64,000 bases of DNA from Paracoccus alcaliphilus (lineage in GTDB: Bacteria > Pseudomonadota > Alphaproteobacteria > Rhodobacterales > Rhodobacteraceae): NCBI RefSeq assembly GCF_028553725.1, contig NZ_CP067124.1, positions 2,676,001-2,740,000 of the forward strand. Reading direction: 5' to 3'. Below, piece by piece: positions 16,070-25,734 of the stretch; position 1 is the first letter of the stretch, and the number at the start of each line of letters is the position of its first letter. The notes under the pieces were generated by a model. That model was given only the letters and a program-made list of their open reading frames with translations. It was not told the DNA's origin and made no database searches. Both the position numbers and the translations under genes were made by a program.

Positions 16070-19000
16070 TCAGGCGACCAGAGCCTCGGCGCGTTTCAGA
16101 TCGACACTGACCAGCTGGCTGACGCCCTGTTCCACCATCGTCACCCCGAACAGCCGGTCCATCCGCGCCATGGTCACCGCATGGTGGGTAATGATCAGAA
16201 AACGGGTTTCGGTCCGCCGGGTCATTTCGTCCAGCAGATCGCAGAAGCGGCGGACATTGGCGTCGTCCAGCGGCGCATCGACCTCGTCCAGCACGCAGAT
16301 CGGCGCGGGATTGGCCAGAAACACCGCAAAGATCAGCGCCAGCGCCGTCAGCGTCTGTTCGCCCCCCGACAGCAGCGACAGGGTGGACAGCTTCTTGCCC
16401 GGCGGCTGGCACATGATTTCCAGCCCGGCCTCCAGCGGATCGTCGGATTCGACCAGCACCAGACGCGCCTCGCCACCGCCGAACAGGGTGGTGAACAGGG
16501 TGGTGAAATTGCCGTTCACCGTGTCGAAGGCGGTCAGCAGGCGTTCGCGCCCCTCGCGGTTCAGGCTGCCGATCCCGGCACGCAGCTTGCGGATCGCCTC
16601 TTCCAGATCGGTTTTCTCACCCGCCAGCCGGTCGCGCTCCTCTTCCAGTTCCCGCTTGTCCTCGTCGGCGCGCAGGTTAACCGCGCCAAGCGCGTCACGC
16701 TGGTTGCGCAGCCGGGCGATCTGATCCTCCAGCACATGCGCGGGGGTGTCGGTGCTGACATCGCCCAGACCGTCCAGAAGCTGCTGCGGCGTGCCCTCGG
16801 TTTCCTCATGGATGCGGGCGCGGGCGGCGGATTCGGTATCGCGGGCGGCCTCGGCGCGGGCCTCGCAGGCGGCGCGGGTTTCGCGCGCCTCAGACGCGGC
16901 GCGTTCGGTATCGCGCTCGGCATGGGCGGCGGCGCGGGCGGCGTCGTCGGCTGCCCCCAAGGCATCGCGGGCCCGCGCCAGCCGCGCCCCGGCATCCTCT
17001 TCGCGCGCGGTCAGGCTGTCGCGCTTTTCGGCCAGAAGCGCAGGCTGAGCCTCGGCCCCGGCCAGTTCATCGGCGGCAGCGTCACGCCGCGCGGCCAGTT
17101 CGGCGGCGCGCGTCCCGGCCTGTTGCAGGCGCAGCTTCCAGCCGGATTCCTCTTTGGCGATCTCTTGCAGACGCTTCAGCCGGGCATTGCTGTCGCGCCG
17201 CAATTCGTCCAGCGCGGCGCGGCGGGTCATCGTGGCGATCCGCGCGGCCTCGACCCCGGTGCGGGCATGTTCGACCGCCGCCGCCGCATCGGCCCGGTCG
17301 GGCAGTTCGGCCAGCGCGGCCTCTGCCTGCCGCAACCGGGCGCGCGCATCCGCGGCATCGGCCTGATGCCGCGCCAGTTCGGCCCGCGCCGATTCCGCCC
17401 GGCTGTTGGCCAGCGACAGATCCGATTCGGCCCGCGTCACCGCCCGCGCCGCATCCGACAGCAGACGTTCGGCCTCGCGCCGCCCATCACGGGCGGATTT
17501 TTCCAGCGCCGAGGCATCGGCCAGCCGGGCGCGGGCGTCCTCGTGCGCCTCGACGGTGGTATCGGCACGCGCCTGCGCCTCGGTGGCGGTTTCCTCAAGC
17601 TCGGCCAGTTGGTTGACCTTTTGCAGATGCAGCGCCGCGGCGGACGAAGCCTCGCCCGCCATCACCCGCATCCCGTCCCAGCGGAACAGATCGCCCGCCT
17701 GGGTCACCAGCCGCTGACCCGGCTGCAAACGGTCCTGCAAACCGGCCGCTGCCGCCGCGTCAGTCACCAGCCCGACCTGAGACATCCGCCGCGCCAGCGC
17801 CTCGGGCGCGGTCACATGCGGCGCCAGAGGGGCCACCCCGTCCGGCAGGGGCTGTGGCGCGTCCCAGCCCGGCAGGACATGCCAGCCGCTGCCGCCATCC
17901 TCGGCCAGACCGGCGCGCAGATCGTCGCCAAGCGCCGCGCCAAAGGCCATTTCATAGCCGCGCGCGACCGTCACCTGATCCAGAATCGCACCGCCGTCCG
18001 ACTGCCCGCGTTCCACCAGACGGCGCAGGGCGGCCATTTCGGCGGCCAGAGCACTGGTTTCGCCCTCGGCCTCGGCGCGGGCGGTGCGGGCGGCGGTCTC
18101 GGCGGCCTCGGCATCGCTGCGCGCATATTCCGCACCCGCCAGGGCTTCCTCGGCGGCCTCGGCCCGCGCCCGCGCGGCGTCCTGCGCGGCTTCGGCCCCG
18201 GCCAGCGCGGTTTGCGCCGCCTGCCCGGTATCCGAAGCCCGCGCCGCGCTCGAATCCGCCTCGGCCGCCGCGCGTTCGGCGCGTTGCAGCATCGTATGCA
18301 GATCGCTGGCCAGCCTTTCGGCCGACTGGTGACGAGCCGCCAGACGCGCGGATTCGTCGGTCAGTTCGGCCAGCCGTCCCTCGATCCCGCGCAGCGCCTC
18401 GGCGGCTTCATCCGCCGCCTCGGCCGCCGCCGCCAGCCTGTCCTCATGCCCCTGCCCGGCTTTTTCCAGCTCGGTTCGTTCCCAGTCCAGCCGCTCGATC
18501 ACCTCACCCGCATCGCGGTTCAGCGCCGATTCCCGCTCGATATCGTGATCCAGTTGAGAGATGCGCGCGGTCAGCGCGCGGATCGCAGCGGTCGCCCGCG
18601 CCTCGGCCTCGTCCAGCGCCTCGCGCTCGACCACCAGCCGCGACAGGATCGCCGCCGCCACCTGTTCCTCTTCGCGCAAGGGGGGCAAGGCGCTTTCCGC
18701 CGCCTCGCGCGCTTCGCTGGCCTGACGGGCCGCGGCTTCGGCCTCGCCCGCCGCCTTCACCGCCGCCGTCAGCGCCCCCGCTGCCGCCAGCCGCGCCGCC
18801 TCGGCCTCGGCCCACCGACGATAGAGCAGCACCCCCTCGGCCAGCCGCAGCGCCGTGCCGACCTCGCGGTATTTCGCCGCCGCCCGCGCCTGACGCGCCA
18901 GACTGGCCGCCTGCGCGGACAGCTGATCCAGCGTGTCATCAACCCGCGTCAGGTTGGTTTCCGCCGCATTCAGCTTCAGTTCGGCCTCGTGGCGGCGCTG

Positions 19001-19522
19001 ATAGAGACCGGAAATTCCCGCAGCCTCTTCCAGAATCCGGCGGCGACTTTTGGGCTTGGCGTTGATCAGTTCGGAAATCTGCCCCTGCCGGACCAGCGCG
19101 GGCGAATGCGCCCCGGTCGAGGCATCCGCGAACAGCATCTGCACATCGCGCGCCCGCACATCCTTGCCGCCGATCCTGTAGGCCGACCCGGCATCACGGG
19201 TGATCCGGCGCACGATGTCGAAATGATCGTCGTCGTTGAAACCCGCAGGCGCCAGCCGGTCGCGATTGTCCAGGGTCAGCGTCACTTCCGCATGCCCACG
19301 CGCAGAGCGGCGCGAGGTACCGGCGAAGATCACATCCTCCATCCCCTCGCCGCGCATGGCGGTGGGGCGGTTTTCGCCCATGACCCAGCGCAGGGCCTCC
19401 AGCAGGTTCGACTTGCCGCAGCCATTGGGGCCGACAACACCGGTCAGTCCTTCGCGGATGACCAGATCGGTCGGGTCCACGAAGCTTTTGAAGCCGTTGA
19501 GTCGCAGCCGGTCAAAGCGCAA
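16070..19522 (-). CDS. smc: Chromosome segregation protein SMC
   Basis: Condensin ATPase that loads on the chromosome with ScpAB and organises sister arms. About 1150 residues from a TTG start at 19522. Walker A is GPNGCGKS (residues 31-38). Two long alanine/glutamate-rich coiled coils flank a hinge (around residues 500-620, AFGAALGDDLRAGL to LVTQAGDLFRWDGMRVM). The signature is LSGGEQTLTALALIF and Walker B is CVLDEVDAPLDDAN near the C-terminus. I prefer TTG because AAAGGA lies six bases upstream, the conserved N-terminus (RFDRLRLNGFKSF) begins right there, and the predicted promoter lies between it and an alternative ATG at 19591. scpA and scpB are not nearby. Confidence 0.95.
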   Translation of the reverse strand: MRFDRLRLNGFKSFVDPTDLVIREGLTGVVGPNGCGKSNLLEALRWVMGENRPTAMRGEGMEDVIFAGTSRRSARGHAEVTLTLDNRDRLAPAGFNDDDHFDIVRRITRDAGSAYRIGGKDVRARDVQMLFADASTGAHSPALVRQGQISELINAKPKSRRRILEEAAGISGLYQRRHEAELKLNAAETNLTRVDDTLDQLSAQAASLARQARAAAKYREVGTALRLAEGVLLYRRWAEAEAARLAAAGALTAAVKAAGEAEAAARQASEAREAAESALPPLREEEQVAAAILSRLVVEREALDEAEARATAAIRALTARISQLDHDIERESALNRDAGEVIERLDWERTELEKAGQGHEDRLAAAAEAADEAAEALRGIEGRLAELTDESARLAARHQSAERLASDLHTMLQRAERAAAEADSSAARASDTGQAAQTALAGAEAAQDAARARAEAAEEALAGAEYARSDAEAAETAARTARAEAEGETSALAAEMAALRRLVERGQSDGGAILDQVTVARGYEMAFGAALGDDLRAGLAEDGGSGWHVLPGWDAPQPLPDGVAPLAPHVTAPEALARRMSQVGLVTDAAAAAGLQDRLQPGQRLVTQAGDLFRWDGMRVMAGEASSAAALHLQKVNQLAELEETATEAQARADTTVEAHEDARARLADASALEKSARDGRREAERLLSDAARAVTRAESDLSLANSRAESARAELARHQADAADARARLRQAEAALAELPDRADAAAAVEHARTGVEAARIATMTRRAALDELRRDSNARLKRLQEIAKEESGWKLRLQQAGTRAAELAARRDAAADELAGAEAQPALLAEKRDSLTAREEDAGARLARARDALGAADDAARAAAHAERDTERAASEARETRAACEARAEAARDTESAARARIHEETEGTPQQLLDGLGDVSTDTPAHVLEDQIARLRNQRDALGAVNLRADEDKRELEEERDRLAGEKTDLEEAIRKLRAGIGSLNREGRERLLTAFDTVNGNFTTLFTTLFGGGEARLVLVESDDPLEAGLEIMCQPPGKKLSTLSLLSGGEQTLTALALIFAVFLANPAPICVLDEVDAPLDDANVRRFCDLLDEMTRRTETRFLIITHHAVTMARMDRLFGVTMVEQGVSQLVSVDLKRAEALVA

Positions 19523-19550
19523 GGAGATTCCTTTCGTCGTCTTGCCGTGG

Positions 19551-19578
19551 ATTGTGGCAATTGACGGGCGCGAGTCAA
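19551..19578 (-). promoter_or_regulatory. Candidate smc promoter with GANTC site in the -35 box
   Basis: On the minus strand TTGACT (19578-19573) and CACAAT (19556-19551) are 16 bases apart. They place the transcription start about 20 bases before the TTG start of smc. The -35 box overlaps GACTC (19576-19572), a CcrM/GcrA-type GANTC methylation site. Pattern match; supports the TTG start. Confidence 0.45.
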
Positions 19579-19612
19579 CCAAAACCGCCATATCTGGGGG
19601 CAGCGGCCGGGG

Positions 19613-19621
19613 TTATCCACA
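19613..19621 (+). promoter_or_regulatory. Perfect DnaA-box consensus upstream of smc
   Basis: TTATCCACA matches the DnaA box exactly. It is single and lies about 35 bases upstream of the predicted smc -35 element. One isolated 9-mer can occur by chance. Confidence 0.35.
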
Positions 19622-19655
19622 ACATCCGCAGGTAAACACTAGATGCGGACCACGC

Positions 19656-20828
19656 CTATCGCCTTGCAACGACCTCGCGCAGATGGGTCATCCGGGCCGC
19701 AAATTCGGTCTCGAAATCATGCGCCTTGGCATAGTCGAGCGCCGCATCTGATGCCATGGCGATGTCATCGCGACCCAGTTCCGTCAGCCTGCCCGCAAGC
19801 CGCCCGACATCCCCCAGAGGCACCGACCAGCCCGCCCGCGATGCCAACAGCAGCCCCGACCACATCGCATTGTCGTAACCAAGAACCGGCAGGCCACAGC
19901 CCATCGCCTCTATATAGGCGCAGGACGGATCATCTTGGCGATGACAGCTTAAAAAGATATCCGCATTTTCGCGCAGCCACGGCACCAGTTCGGTTGCAAA
20001 CTCTGCCGGTGGGTGCAGCGTCACGCAATCGGCAAGGCTGTTGCGGGTAATGCTGTCGCGGATCTCCGCCTCCAATTCGCCGGTGCCGAAGATATCCAGC
20101 CTGAAGGGGAAATTCAGTTCCTTCAGTTTTCGCGCGAAAGGCAGCAGATCCTGCGCGCCCTTCATACGCTCCAGCCTGCCGAAATTGACCAGCCGCAGCG
20201 GGTGCCCGTCCTGCAACCGGGTCTTGCGCGTTGCCTGATCGGCAGCTGTGGCGAACATCCTGTCCGTCATGCGGCCATCCAGAAACAGCATCGCATCACG
20301 CGTCATCCCCCGATAGGCATCATGGGCGGGAAAGCCATTGCATTGAATGGCAGCCGCGGCGCGGAAGGCGCGGCGCATCCGCCGCTCGGTATTGAGCAGC
20401 CACAATGCCGAACGCAACTTGCGAACCGGCGAGGCCTTGCCCAACCGAAGGATGTCCAGCCGCGTCTTCAGAGTATATTCGATGGTATAGACGATGGGGA
20501 TCCGCGCGTCGACAATGGCGGGCAGATCATGGGTCAGGAACAAATCCGCAGATGCAAGTATCGCATCCGCCCCGGACAGATGCGCGGATTGCAGACGCAT
20601 ACCGGCAGGCAGAACCGTTATAGGCACGGTCAATTGCGCCGGATCACAATCCCGCCCGAAGGGGATCGCGGTTGCACCCTCCCACAGCAGACATTCGACG
20701 GGCCCATCCCACGAATCCGCGTGTTGCGGCAATCCTTCCAGAAACTTGACATCCAGACGCAACCGGCCATCCGGCAGTTTCTGGGCAGGCGCGCTCATCA
20801 CGATCAACAGTCTTGGCATGTCAAACAT
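19656..20828 (-). CDS. Glycosyltransferase (GT-B, GT4-like)
   Basis: Cytoplasmic or membrane-associated glycosyltransferase, probably for a surface polysaccharide. 390 residues from the ATG at 20828 (MFDMPRLLIVMSAP; GAGAG upstream); a second ATG at 20819 is possible. The N-terminal domain is atypical. The C-terminal nucleotide-sugar domain is clearer, with LRLVNFGRLERMKGAQDLL (residues ~220-238), LDIFGTGELEAEI and the acidic EAMGCGLPVLGYDNAM motif (~330-345). The acceptor and donor are unknown. It sits between smc and mog; a sulfotransferase-like gene on the same strand is 2 kb away, beyond argG, which hints at a dispersed exopolysaccharide function. Confidence 0.82.
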   Translation of the reverse strand: MFDMPRLLIVMSAPAQKLPDGRLRLDVKFLEGLPQHADSWDGPVECLLWEGATAIPFGRDCDPAQLTVPITVLPAGMRLQSAHLSGADAILASADLFLTHDLPAIVDARIPIVYTIEYTLKTRLDILRLGKASPVRKLRSALWLLNTERRMRRAFRAAAAIQCNGFPAHDAYRGMTRDAMLFLDGRMTDRMFATAADQATRKTRLQDGHPLRLVNFGRLERMKGAQDLLPFARKLKELNFPFRLDIFGTGELEAEIRDSITRNSLADCVTLHPPAEFATELVPWLRENADIFLSCHRQDDPSCAYIEAMGCGLPVLGYDNAMWSGLLLASRAGWSVPLGDVGRLAGRLTELGRDDIAMASDAALDYAKAHDFETEFAARMTHLREVVARR

Positions 20829-20974
20829 CCAACTCTCAGCAAAATCATCAGAGCGCGTCACCGGACCGTTTCACGGGTTCGCCGCCAGCCGGATCATATC
20901 TGCCTCGACGCGGAAGGCACAATGCCGCAGATGCTGTTTTTCATCGACCGCCGCCATTCCGGATGACAACCAGG

Positions 20975-21517
20975 TCAGGCCGATTTGGGGCGAAAAGCCT
21001 TGATCCTGGCCGGGTCGGTTTCGATCCGCGCGGCACCGATCAGATCGAGGCAATAGGGCACTGCCGCAAAGACCGCATTCAGGCAGGTGGCGATGGCTGC
21101 GGGCTTGCCCGGCAGGGTGATGATCAGCGTGGCATCGCGGATGACGGCGGTCTGGCGCGACAGGATCGCGGTCGGAACCTCGGCCAGCGAAGCGCGGCGC
21201 ATTTCCTCGCCAAAGCCGGGCAGTTCCTTTTCGGCAACATCGGCCACGGCCTCGGGCGTCTGATCGCGCGGGGCGGGGCCGGTGCCGCCGGTGACGAGGA
21301 TCAGATCGGCGCCGCCCTCGACCAGTTCGCGCAGCCGGGCGGCAACGGCCTCGCGCCCGTCGGGGACGATATGGCGCACGATCTGCATCGGCGAGGTGAC
21401 CACATCGCGCAGCCAGCTTTCCGCGCCGGGACCGCCCTTGTCCTCGTATTCACCACGAGAGGCGCGGTCGCTGACCGTGACGATGGCGATCCGGGCGGTC
21501 TGGCGCTGCGTGGTCAT
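20975..21517 (-). CDS. mog: Molybdopterin adenylyltransferase (MogA type)
   Basis: Adenylylates molybdopterin before molybdenum insertion. 180 residues with the MoCF-biosynthesis fold: N-terminal [19 protein letters not shown], the [19 protein letters not shown] motif (residues ~73-91, the molybdopterin-binding GGTG loop) and a C-terminal [10 protein letters not shown]. Its ATG overlaps the argG stop by 4 bases (21514-21517), so argG and mog are co-translated although their pathways are unrelated. MoaB, a close relative, is the alternative name. Confidence 0.9.
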   Translation of the reverse strand: MTTQRQTARIAIVTVSDRASRGEYEDKGGPGAESWLRDVVTSPMQIVRHIVPDGREAVAARLRELVEGGADLILVTGGTGPAPRDQTPEAVADVAEKELPGFGEEMRRASLAEVPTAILSRQTAVIRDATLIITLPGKPAAIATCLNAVFAAVPYCLDLIGAARIETDPARIKAFRPKSA

Positions 21518-22740
21518 TTGACGCGCGCGTTGCGGTTGCCGATCAGCTTCAGGCGCAGCGCGTTCAGCTTGATGAAGCCCGCCGCGTCCTTCTGGTCATA
21601 GGCGCCCGCGTCATCTTCGAAGGTGACGTGCTTTTCGCTGTAGAGCGAATGGTCAGACCAGCGCCCGACCGTGTTGACGCTGCCCTTGTAAAGTTTCAGC
21701 CGCACGGTGCCGGTGACATGTTCCTGCGATTTGTCGATCAGGGCCTGCAACATCTCGCGCTCGGGGCTGAACCAGAACCCGTTATAGATCAGTTCGGCAT
21801 AGCGCGGCATCAGGCTGTCCTTGAGGTGCCCCGCGCCGCTGTCCAGGGTGATCTGTTCGATGCCGCGATGCGCCTCCAGCAGGATGGTGCCGCCCGGCGT
21901 TTCGTAGATGCCACGCGACTTCATGCCGACGAAGCGGTTTTCGACGAAATCCAGCCGCCCGATGCCGTGCTTGCGGCCATATTCGTTCAGATCGGTCAGG
22001 ATCGTGGCGGGCGACAGCGCCTGGCCATTGATCGCCACCGCATCGCCCTTCTCGAAGGTCACTTCGATATATTCGGGCTGGTCGGGCGCGTCCTCGGGGC
22101 TGACCGTGCGCTGATAGACATATTCGGGCGCTTCGACCGCCGGATCTTCCAGCGCCTTGCCCTCGCTGGAGGTGTGCAGCAGGTTCGCATCGACGCTGAA
22201 CGGGGCCTCGCCGCGCTTGTCCTTGGCGATGGGAATCTGGTTCTGCTCGGCGAATTCGATCAGTTTCGTGCGCGAGGTCAGATCCCATTCCCGCCAGGGC
22301 GCGATCACCTTGATCGAGGGATCCAGCGCATAGGCCGACAGTTCGAACCGGACCTGATCGTTGCCCTTGCCGGTCGCGCCATGGGCCACCGCATCGGCAC
22401 CGTGCTGATGGGCCAGCTCCACCAGACGCTTCGAGATCAGCGGGCGCGCGATCGAGGTGCCCAGCAGATACAGCCCTTCATAGACCGCATTGGCGCGGAA
22501 CATCGGAAAGACGAAATCGCGCACGAATTCCTCGCGCAGATCCTCGATATGGATGTTGCCGGACGCGATTCCCAGCATCTCGGCCTTGGCGCGGGCGGGT
22601 TCCAGTTCCTCACCCTGCCCCAGATCGGCGGTAAAGGTGATGACTTCGCAGCCATATTCGGTCTGAAGCCATTTCAGGATGATCGAGGTGTCCAGGCCCC
22701 CGGAATAGGCAAGGACGACTTTTTTCGCCGCGTCGGACAT
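21514..22740 (-). CDS. argG: Argininosuccinate synthase
   Basis: Condenses citrulline and aspartate with ATP in arginine synthesis. 408 residues, the usual length. The N-terminal ATP-pyrophosphatase P-loop [15 protein letters not shown] (residues ~10-24) is followed by [14 protein letters not shown]. Further motifs are [15 protein letters not shown] (~117-131), [13 protein letters not shown] and [19 protein letters not shown]. The start ATG at 22740 directly precedes the conserved N-terminus. It overlaps mog at the 3' end. It is one of three arginine-related genes in the window and is not linked to argH here. Confidence 0.97.
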   Translation of the reverse strand: MSDAAKKVVLAYSGGLDTSIILKWLQTEYGCEVITFTADLGQGEELEPARAKAEMLGIASGNIHIEDLREEFVRDFVFPMFRANAVYEGLYLLGTSIARPLISKRLVELAHQHGADAVAHGATGKGNDQVRFELSAYALDPSIKVIAPWREWDLTSRTKLIEFAEQNQIPIAKDKRGEAPFSVDANLLHTSSEGKALEDPAVEAPEYVYQRTVSPEDAPDQPEYIEVTFEKGDAVAINGQALSPATILTDLNEYGRKHGIGRLDFVENRFVGMKSRGIYETPGGTILLEAHRGIEQITLDSGAGHLKDSLMPRYAELIYNGFWFSPEREMLQALIDKSQEHVTGTVRLKLYKGSVNTVGRWSDHSLYSEKHVTFEDDAGAYDQKDAAGFIKLNALRLKLIGNRNARVK

Positions 22741-22839
22741 GCAAATGACCCTTCATCGAAGTTTTGCAGGGAATAGGCCCATTCGCGCAGCGTCACAAGA
22801 GGCGGCCGGCTTTCCTTCGTCAGCGGTGTCCGGCATGTA

Positions 22840-23910
22840 TCAGCCGCCGGTCCAGCGCGTCCGGATTTCCCGGGCAGCATTCCGCAGCACCGATGGCACA
22901 AGGCGCTGCACGGGCGATTTCTTCGGCAACAGATCAACGATATGCCGGTCCTCGGTCGAAAGGGTGATCTGCGTTTCGGGCGGGCGGTATTCTGGCGCCG
23001 CCAGCACCGCATCGAAACATCCCGGTTGCGCAGCGAGAAAATCGCTGTCTCGCTGCTGGCAGCGTCGGATGATATCGTGGAAATTCCGCCCGCCATGAAG
23101 ATCGAAACTGCGGCCATGATCTTCGGGTCGGTCGAAATACCGCGCGATCCGTTCGCCGCGCTCCTCGACCAGGCCGACCGGATGCCGCTTGTAAGCATCG
23201 GACATTGCCAGAAGCGCGCGCGCCGAAAAACGAGCGTTGCGTGGCCTGACCAGGTAATCCTGTGCATCCAGACAGCCTGCCTCAGCCGCAAGATGGACGA
23301 CCACATCGTCACCCAGATCAGAGCGGTGCATGGAAACGATCTTCAGCCTGCATTCACCAATCTGATCCCCAACCGCCGCCAGCGTGTCGCGATAGCTGAA
23401 GGAATAGGTGCCGTCCCGGGCATGAAGCAGCCGGAAATATCGCGCAATCGTGCCACCCTGCCGCCGAAAGAAACGCCTTCTGTCGGCATCGTAAAGCCCG
23501 GCGCGGATGAATTGCGCGTAGACGGAATGGGCAAATTCAAAATGCTTCCTGATGACGACCAGAACGGTGATATTTTCGGCGCCGAAACGGCGCGAAAGCT
23601 CGTCCGTGCAGCGCCGTAGCATCCCGTCCTCGTTCAGCCGTCCTACCCCGGCTTCCGAAGACAGGAAGATGGTCCGGGCCTGCCCAGTCTCGCTCTGAAT
23701 ATCATCCATGATTCCACGCAGTTCCGCGCCATCCCGCGCAGCGCGAAAAAGCGGCGCGTGGCTGCGATAACCCCCGCGCGATCGACCCGAGGACGGATAG
23801 TACAATCCCTGCCCGCGATTTCGGCGGGCATTAGCCGCGAAGAATGCCTGGATACTGGACGAGGCGCATTTTGGAAAACCGATATGAAAGATGACTTGTC
23901 TGGCGGACAT
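22840..23910 (-). CDS. Sulfotransferase-like P-loop protein
   Basis: Probable PAPS-dependent sulfotransferase. About 356 residues from the ATG at 23910, with GGAG eight bases upstream; a GTG at 23919 is possible. The N-terminus VIFHIGFPKCASSSIQAFF has the shape of the 5'-phosphosulfate-binding loop (PKxGSS/T), with Cys where Ser or Ala is commoner. The segment VLVVIRKHFEFAHSVYAQFI near residue 125 matches the 3'-phosphate-binding region (R...S). The substrate is unknown; such genes usually decorate surface polysaccharides or lipids. It is divergent from ilvA. Family assignment is reasonably secure, activity is not. Confidence 0.75.
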   Translation of the reverse strand: MSARQVIFHIGFPKCASSSIQAFFAANARRNRGQGLYYPSSGRSRGGYRSHAPLFRAARDGAELRGIMDDIQSETGQARTIFLSSEAGVGRLNEDGMLRRCTDELSRRFGAENITVLVVIRKHFEFAHSVYAQFIRAGLYDADRRRFFRRQGGTIARYFRLLHARDGTYSFSYRDTLAAVGDQIGECRLKIVSMHRSDLGDDVVVHLAAEAGCLDAQDYLVRPRNARFSARALLAMSDAYKRHPVGLVEERGERIARYFDRPEDHGRSFDLHGGRNFHDIIRRCQQRDSDFLAAQPGCFDAVLAAPEYRPPETQITLSTEDRHIVDLLPKKSPVQRLVPSVLRNAAREIRTRWTGG

Positions 23911-24006
23911 TTGCCCCACTCCGTCAACGATGCCATGGGGCTATACCGCGCCCGATCCGCGGGCAACCCCCTTGCCAATCACGCACATTCGCGGCATGGG
24001 CGGGGC

Positions 24007-25254
24007 ATGGAAAATTTTGTCGCCTCCGTCCGTCAGGCCGAGGCCGCTCTGCGCGACCTGTTCGAGCCTACCCCGTTGCAGCGCAACGACCATCTGTCGG
24101 CCAAATATGGCGCCGACATCTGGCTCAAGCGCGAGGATCTGACCCCGGTGCGCAGCTACAAGCTGCGCGGCGCCTTCAATGCCATGCGCAAGCTGGTGGG
24201 CGACAAGCCCGGCTCGAACGCGCATTTCGTCTGCGCCAGCGCCGGAAACCATGCGCAGGGCGTGGCCTTTGCCTGCCGCCATTTCGGCGCGCGCGGCACC
24301 ATCTTCATGCCGATCACCACGCCGCAGCAGAAGATCGACAAGACCCGGACCTTCGGTGGCGACGCGATCGAGATCGTGCTGACCGGCGACTATTTCGACC
24401 AGACGCTGGCGGCATCGCAAGCCTTTGCCCGTGAACATGGCGCAGAGTTTCTGGCACCATTCGACGCGCCGGACGTAATCGAGGGTCAGGCGACCGTCGG
24501 GCTGGAGCTGCTGGACCAGCTGGGCCGCGCCCCCGATCTGGTGGTGCTGCCGGTGGGTGGTGGCGGGCTGGCTGCAGGGGTAACCCGCTATCTGCATGAG
24601 CAGGCGCCCGACACCCGCTTTACCTTTGCCGAACCATTGGGCGGCGCCAGTCTGCAAGCGGCGTTGCAACAAGGTGCGCCGGTCGCGCTGCCCGCCGTGG
24701 ACAGTTTCGTCGATGGTGCCGCCGTCGCCCGGATCGGCGCCCTGCCCTTCGAGGCGCTGCGGCATTTCCGCCCCGCTGATGTGCATCTGGCCCCCGAAGA
24801 CCGCATCTGCATCACCATGCTGGAAATGCTGAACACCGAGGGCGTCGTGCTGGAGCCTGCCGGGGCGCTGGCCGTCGATATCCTGCGGGATCTGGACGAC
24901 ATCAGGGGCAAGACCGTCGTCTGCGTCTGTTCCGGCGGGAATTTCGATTTCGAGCGGCTGCCCGAGGTCAAGGAACGCGCACAGCGTTTTTCCGGCGTCA
25001 AGAAATACTTCGTGCTGCGCCTGCCCCAGCGTCCCGGCGCGCTGCGTGATTTTCTTGAGTTGCTGGGACCGAATGACGATATCTCGCGTTTCGAATATCT
25101 GAAGAAATCGGCGCGGAACTTCGGCTCGGTCCTGATCGGCATCGAAACCGACGATCCCGAGAACCTGACCACGCTGAAACAACGTCTGGATCATGCCGGT
25201 TTCGCCTTCCGCGACATCACGTCTGACAATCTGCTGTCCGAATTGCTGGTCTGA
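24007..25254 (+). CDS. ilvA: Threonine ammonia-lyase (threonine dehydratase)
   Basis: PLP enzyme converting threonine to 2-oxobutanoate, the first committed step of isoleucine synthesis. About 415 residues: a catalytic domain with PLP lysine in VRSYKLRGAFNA (residues ~48-59), SAGNHAQGVAF and the glycine-rich PVGGGGLAAG loop, then a single C-terminal ACT-like regulatory domain (KKYFVLRLPQRPGALRDFLE). The one-ACT short form is typical of alphaproteobacteria and many Gram-positives. The ATG at 24007 matches the conserved start; a second ATG at 23998 is in frame. The gene is convergent with the HPt gene with only two bases between stops. Confidence 0.94.
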   Translation: MENFVASVRQAEAALRDLFEPTPLQRNDHLSAKYGADIWLKREDLTPVRSYKLRGAFNAMRKLVGDKPGSNAHFVCASAGNHAQGVAFACRHFGARGTIFMPITTPQQKIDKTRTFGGDAIEIVLTGDYFDQTLAASQAFAREHGAEFLAPFDAPDVIEGQATVGLELLDQLGRAPDLVVLPVGGGGLAAGVTRYLHEQAPDTRFTFAEPLGGASLQAALQQGAPVALPAVDSFVDGAAVARIGALPFEALRHFRPADVHLAPEDRICITMLEMLNTEGVVLEPAGALAVDILRDLDDIRGKTVVCVCSGGNFDFERLPEVKERAQRFSGVKKYFVLRLPQRPGALRDFLELLGPNDDISRFEYLKKSARNFGSVLIGIETDDPENLTTLKQRLDHAGFAFRDITSDNLLSELLV

Positions 25255-25256
25255 TA

Positions 25257-25607
25257 TCAGGCCACGCCGCTGCTGCGGGACAAGTCGTCGCCCAGAACCG
25301 CGTAGAGATCGCGCATGAACTCCTTTTTGGAACTGGCATAGCAGCCACGCAGCCGGTCAAGCAGCGCCTGTGGCGCCTGCCCCGGCCCGGTTTCGATCTG
25401 ACGGCACAACGACACCAGCTCGCTGAAGCCCAGATTGACCGCGCTGCCGCGGATGAAATGCAGATCATCGGTCAGCCTGACCGGATCCTCGGCCTGCAAC
25501 TGAGCCAGAACCGTTTCGATCTCGTCAATGAACAACTCCAGCAAGGGACCGAATTCGGTCGCGCCCACGTCATCGCGCAGTTGCACCACCCTTCCCCAAT
25601 CGATCAT
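25257..25607 (-). CDS. Histidine-phosphotransfer (HPt) domain protein
   Basis: Single-domain phosphotransfer protein, about 116 residues from the ATG at 25607 (GAGG five bases upstream). The phosphorylatable histidine lies in LHFIRGSAVNLGF (residue ~50), close to the HPt consensus H-x2-K-G-S/A with Arg in place of Lys. Flanking helices such as FGPLLELFIDEIETVLAQL complete the four-helix bundle. It is divergent from a receiver-PP2C phosphatase gene 127 bases away. HPt proteins pass phosphate to receivers, so that protein is the obvious partner candidate. No hybrid histidine kinase is encoded nearby. Confidence 0.88.
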   Translation of the reverse strand: MIDWGRVVQLRDDVGATEFGPLLELFIDEIETVLAQLQAEDPVRLTDDLHFIRGSAVNLGFSELVSLCRQIETGPGQAPQALLDRLRGCYASSKKEFMRDLYAVLGDDLSRSSGVA

Positions 25608-25734
25608 CCTGTCCTCAACCTTTCGAATCGCCCTTTGGATCCGATCTAGCACCGGGCGGTTACCGACAGGTTAATCCGCAAAAAATCTGCCGCGCTTTAC
25701 CGCTTCTTTACCGCCCGGCCCCTATCAAGCGGGA

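Noticed and set aside
15428..19564. A 1378-codon open frame opposite smc
   Set aside because: It is the antisense shadow of the alanine/glutamate-rich smc coiled coils in high-GC DNA. The smc frame has all ATPase motifs and the antisense frame has no domain I recognise.
19523..19591. ATG at 19591 as the smc start
   Set aside because: It would add residues not found at the start of SMC proteins, lacks a ribosome site, and lies upstream of the likely promoter.
22770..22796. GGAATAG-N14-CGTCAC on the plus strand, resembling the ECF motif
   Set aside because: It points into the antisense strand of the sulfotransferase-like gene, with no plus-strand gene to drive, and both boxes differ from the matched pair at 46-49 kb.
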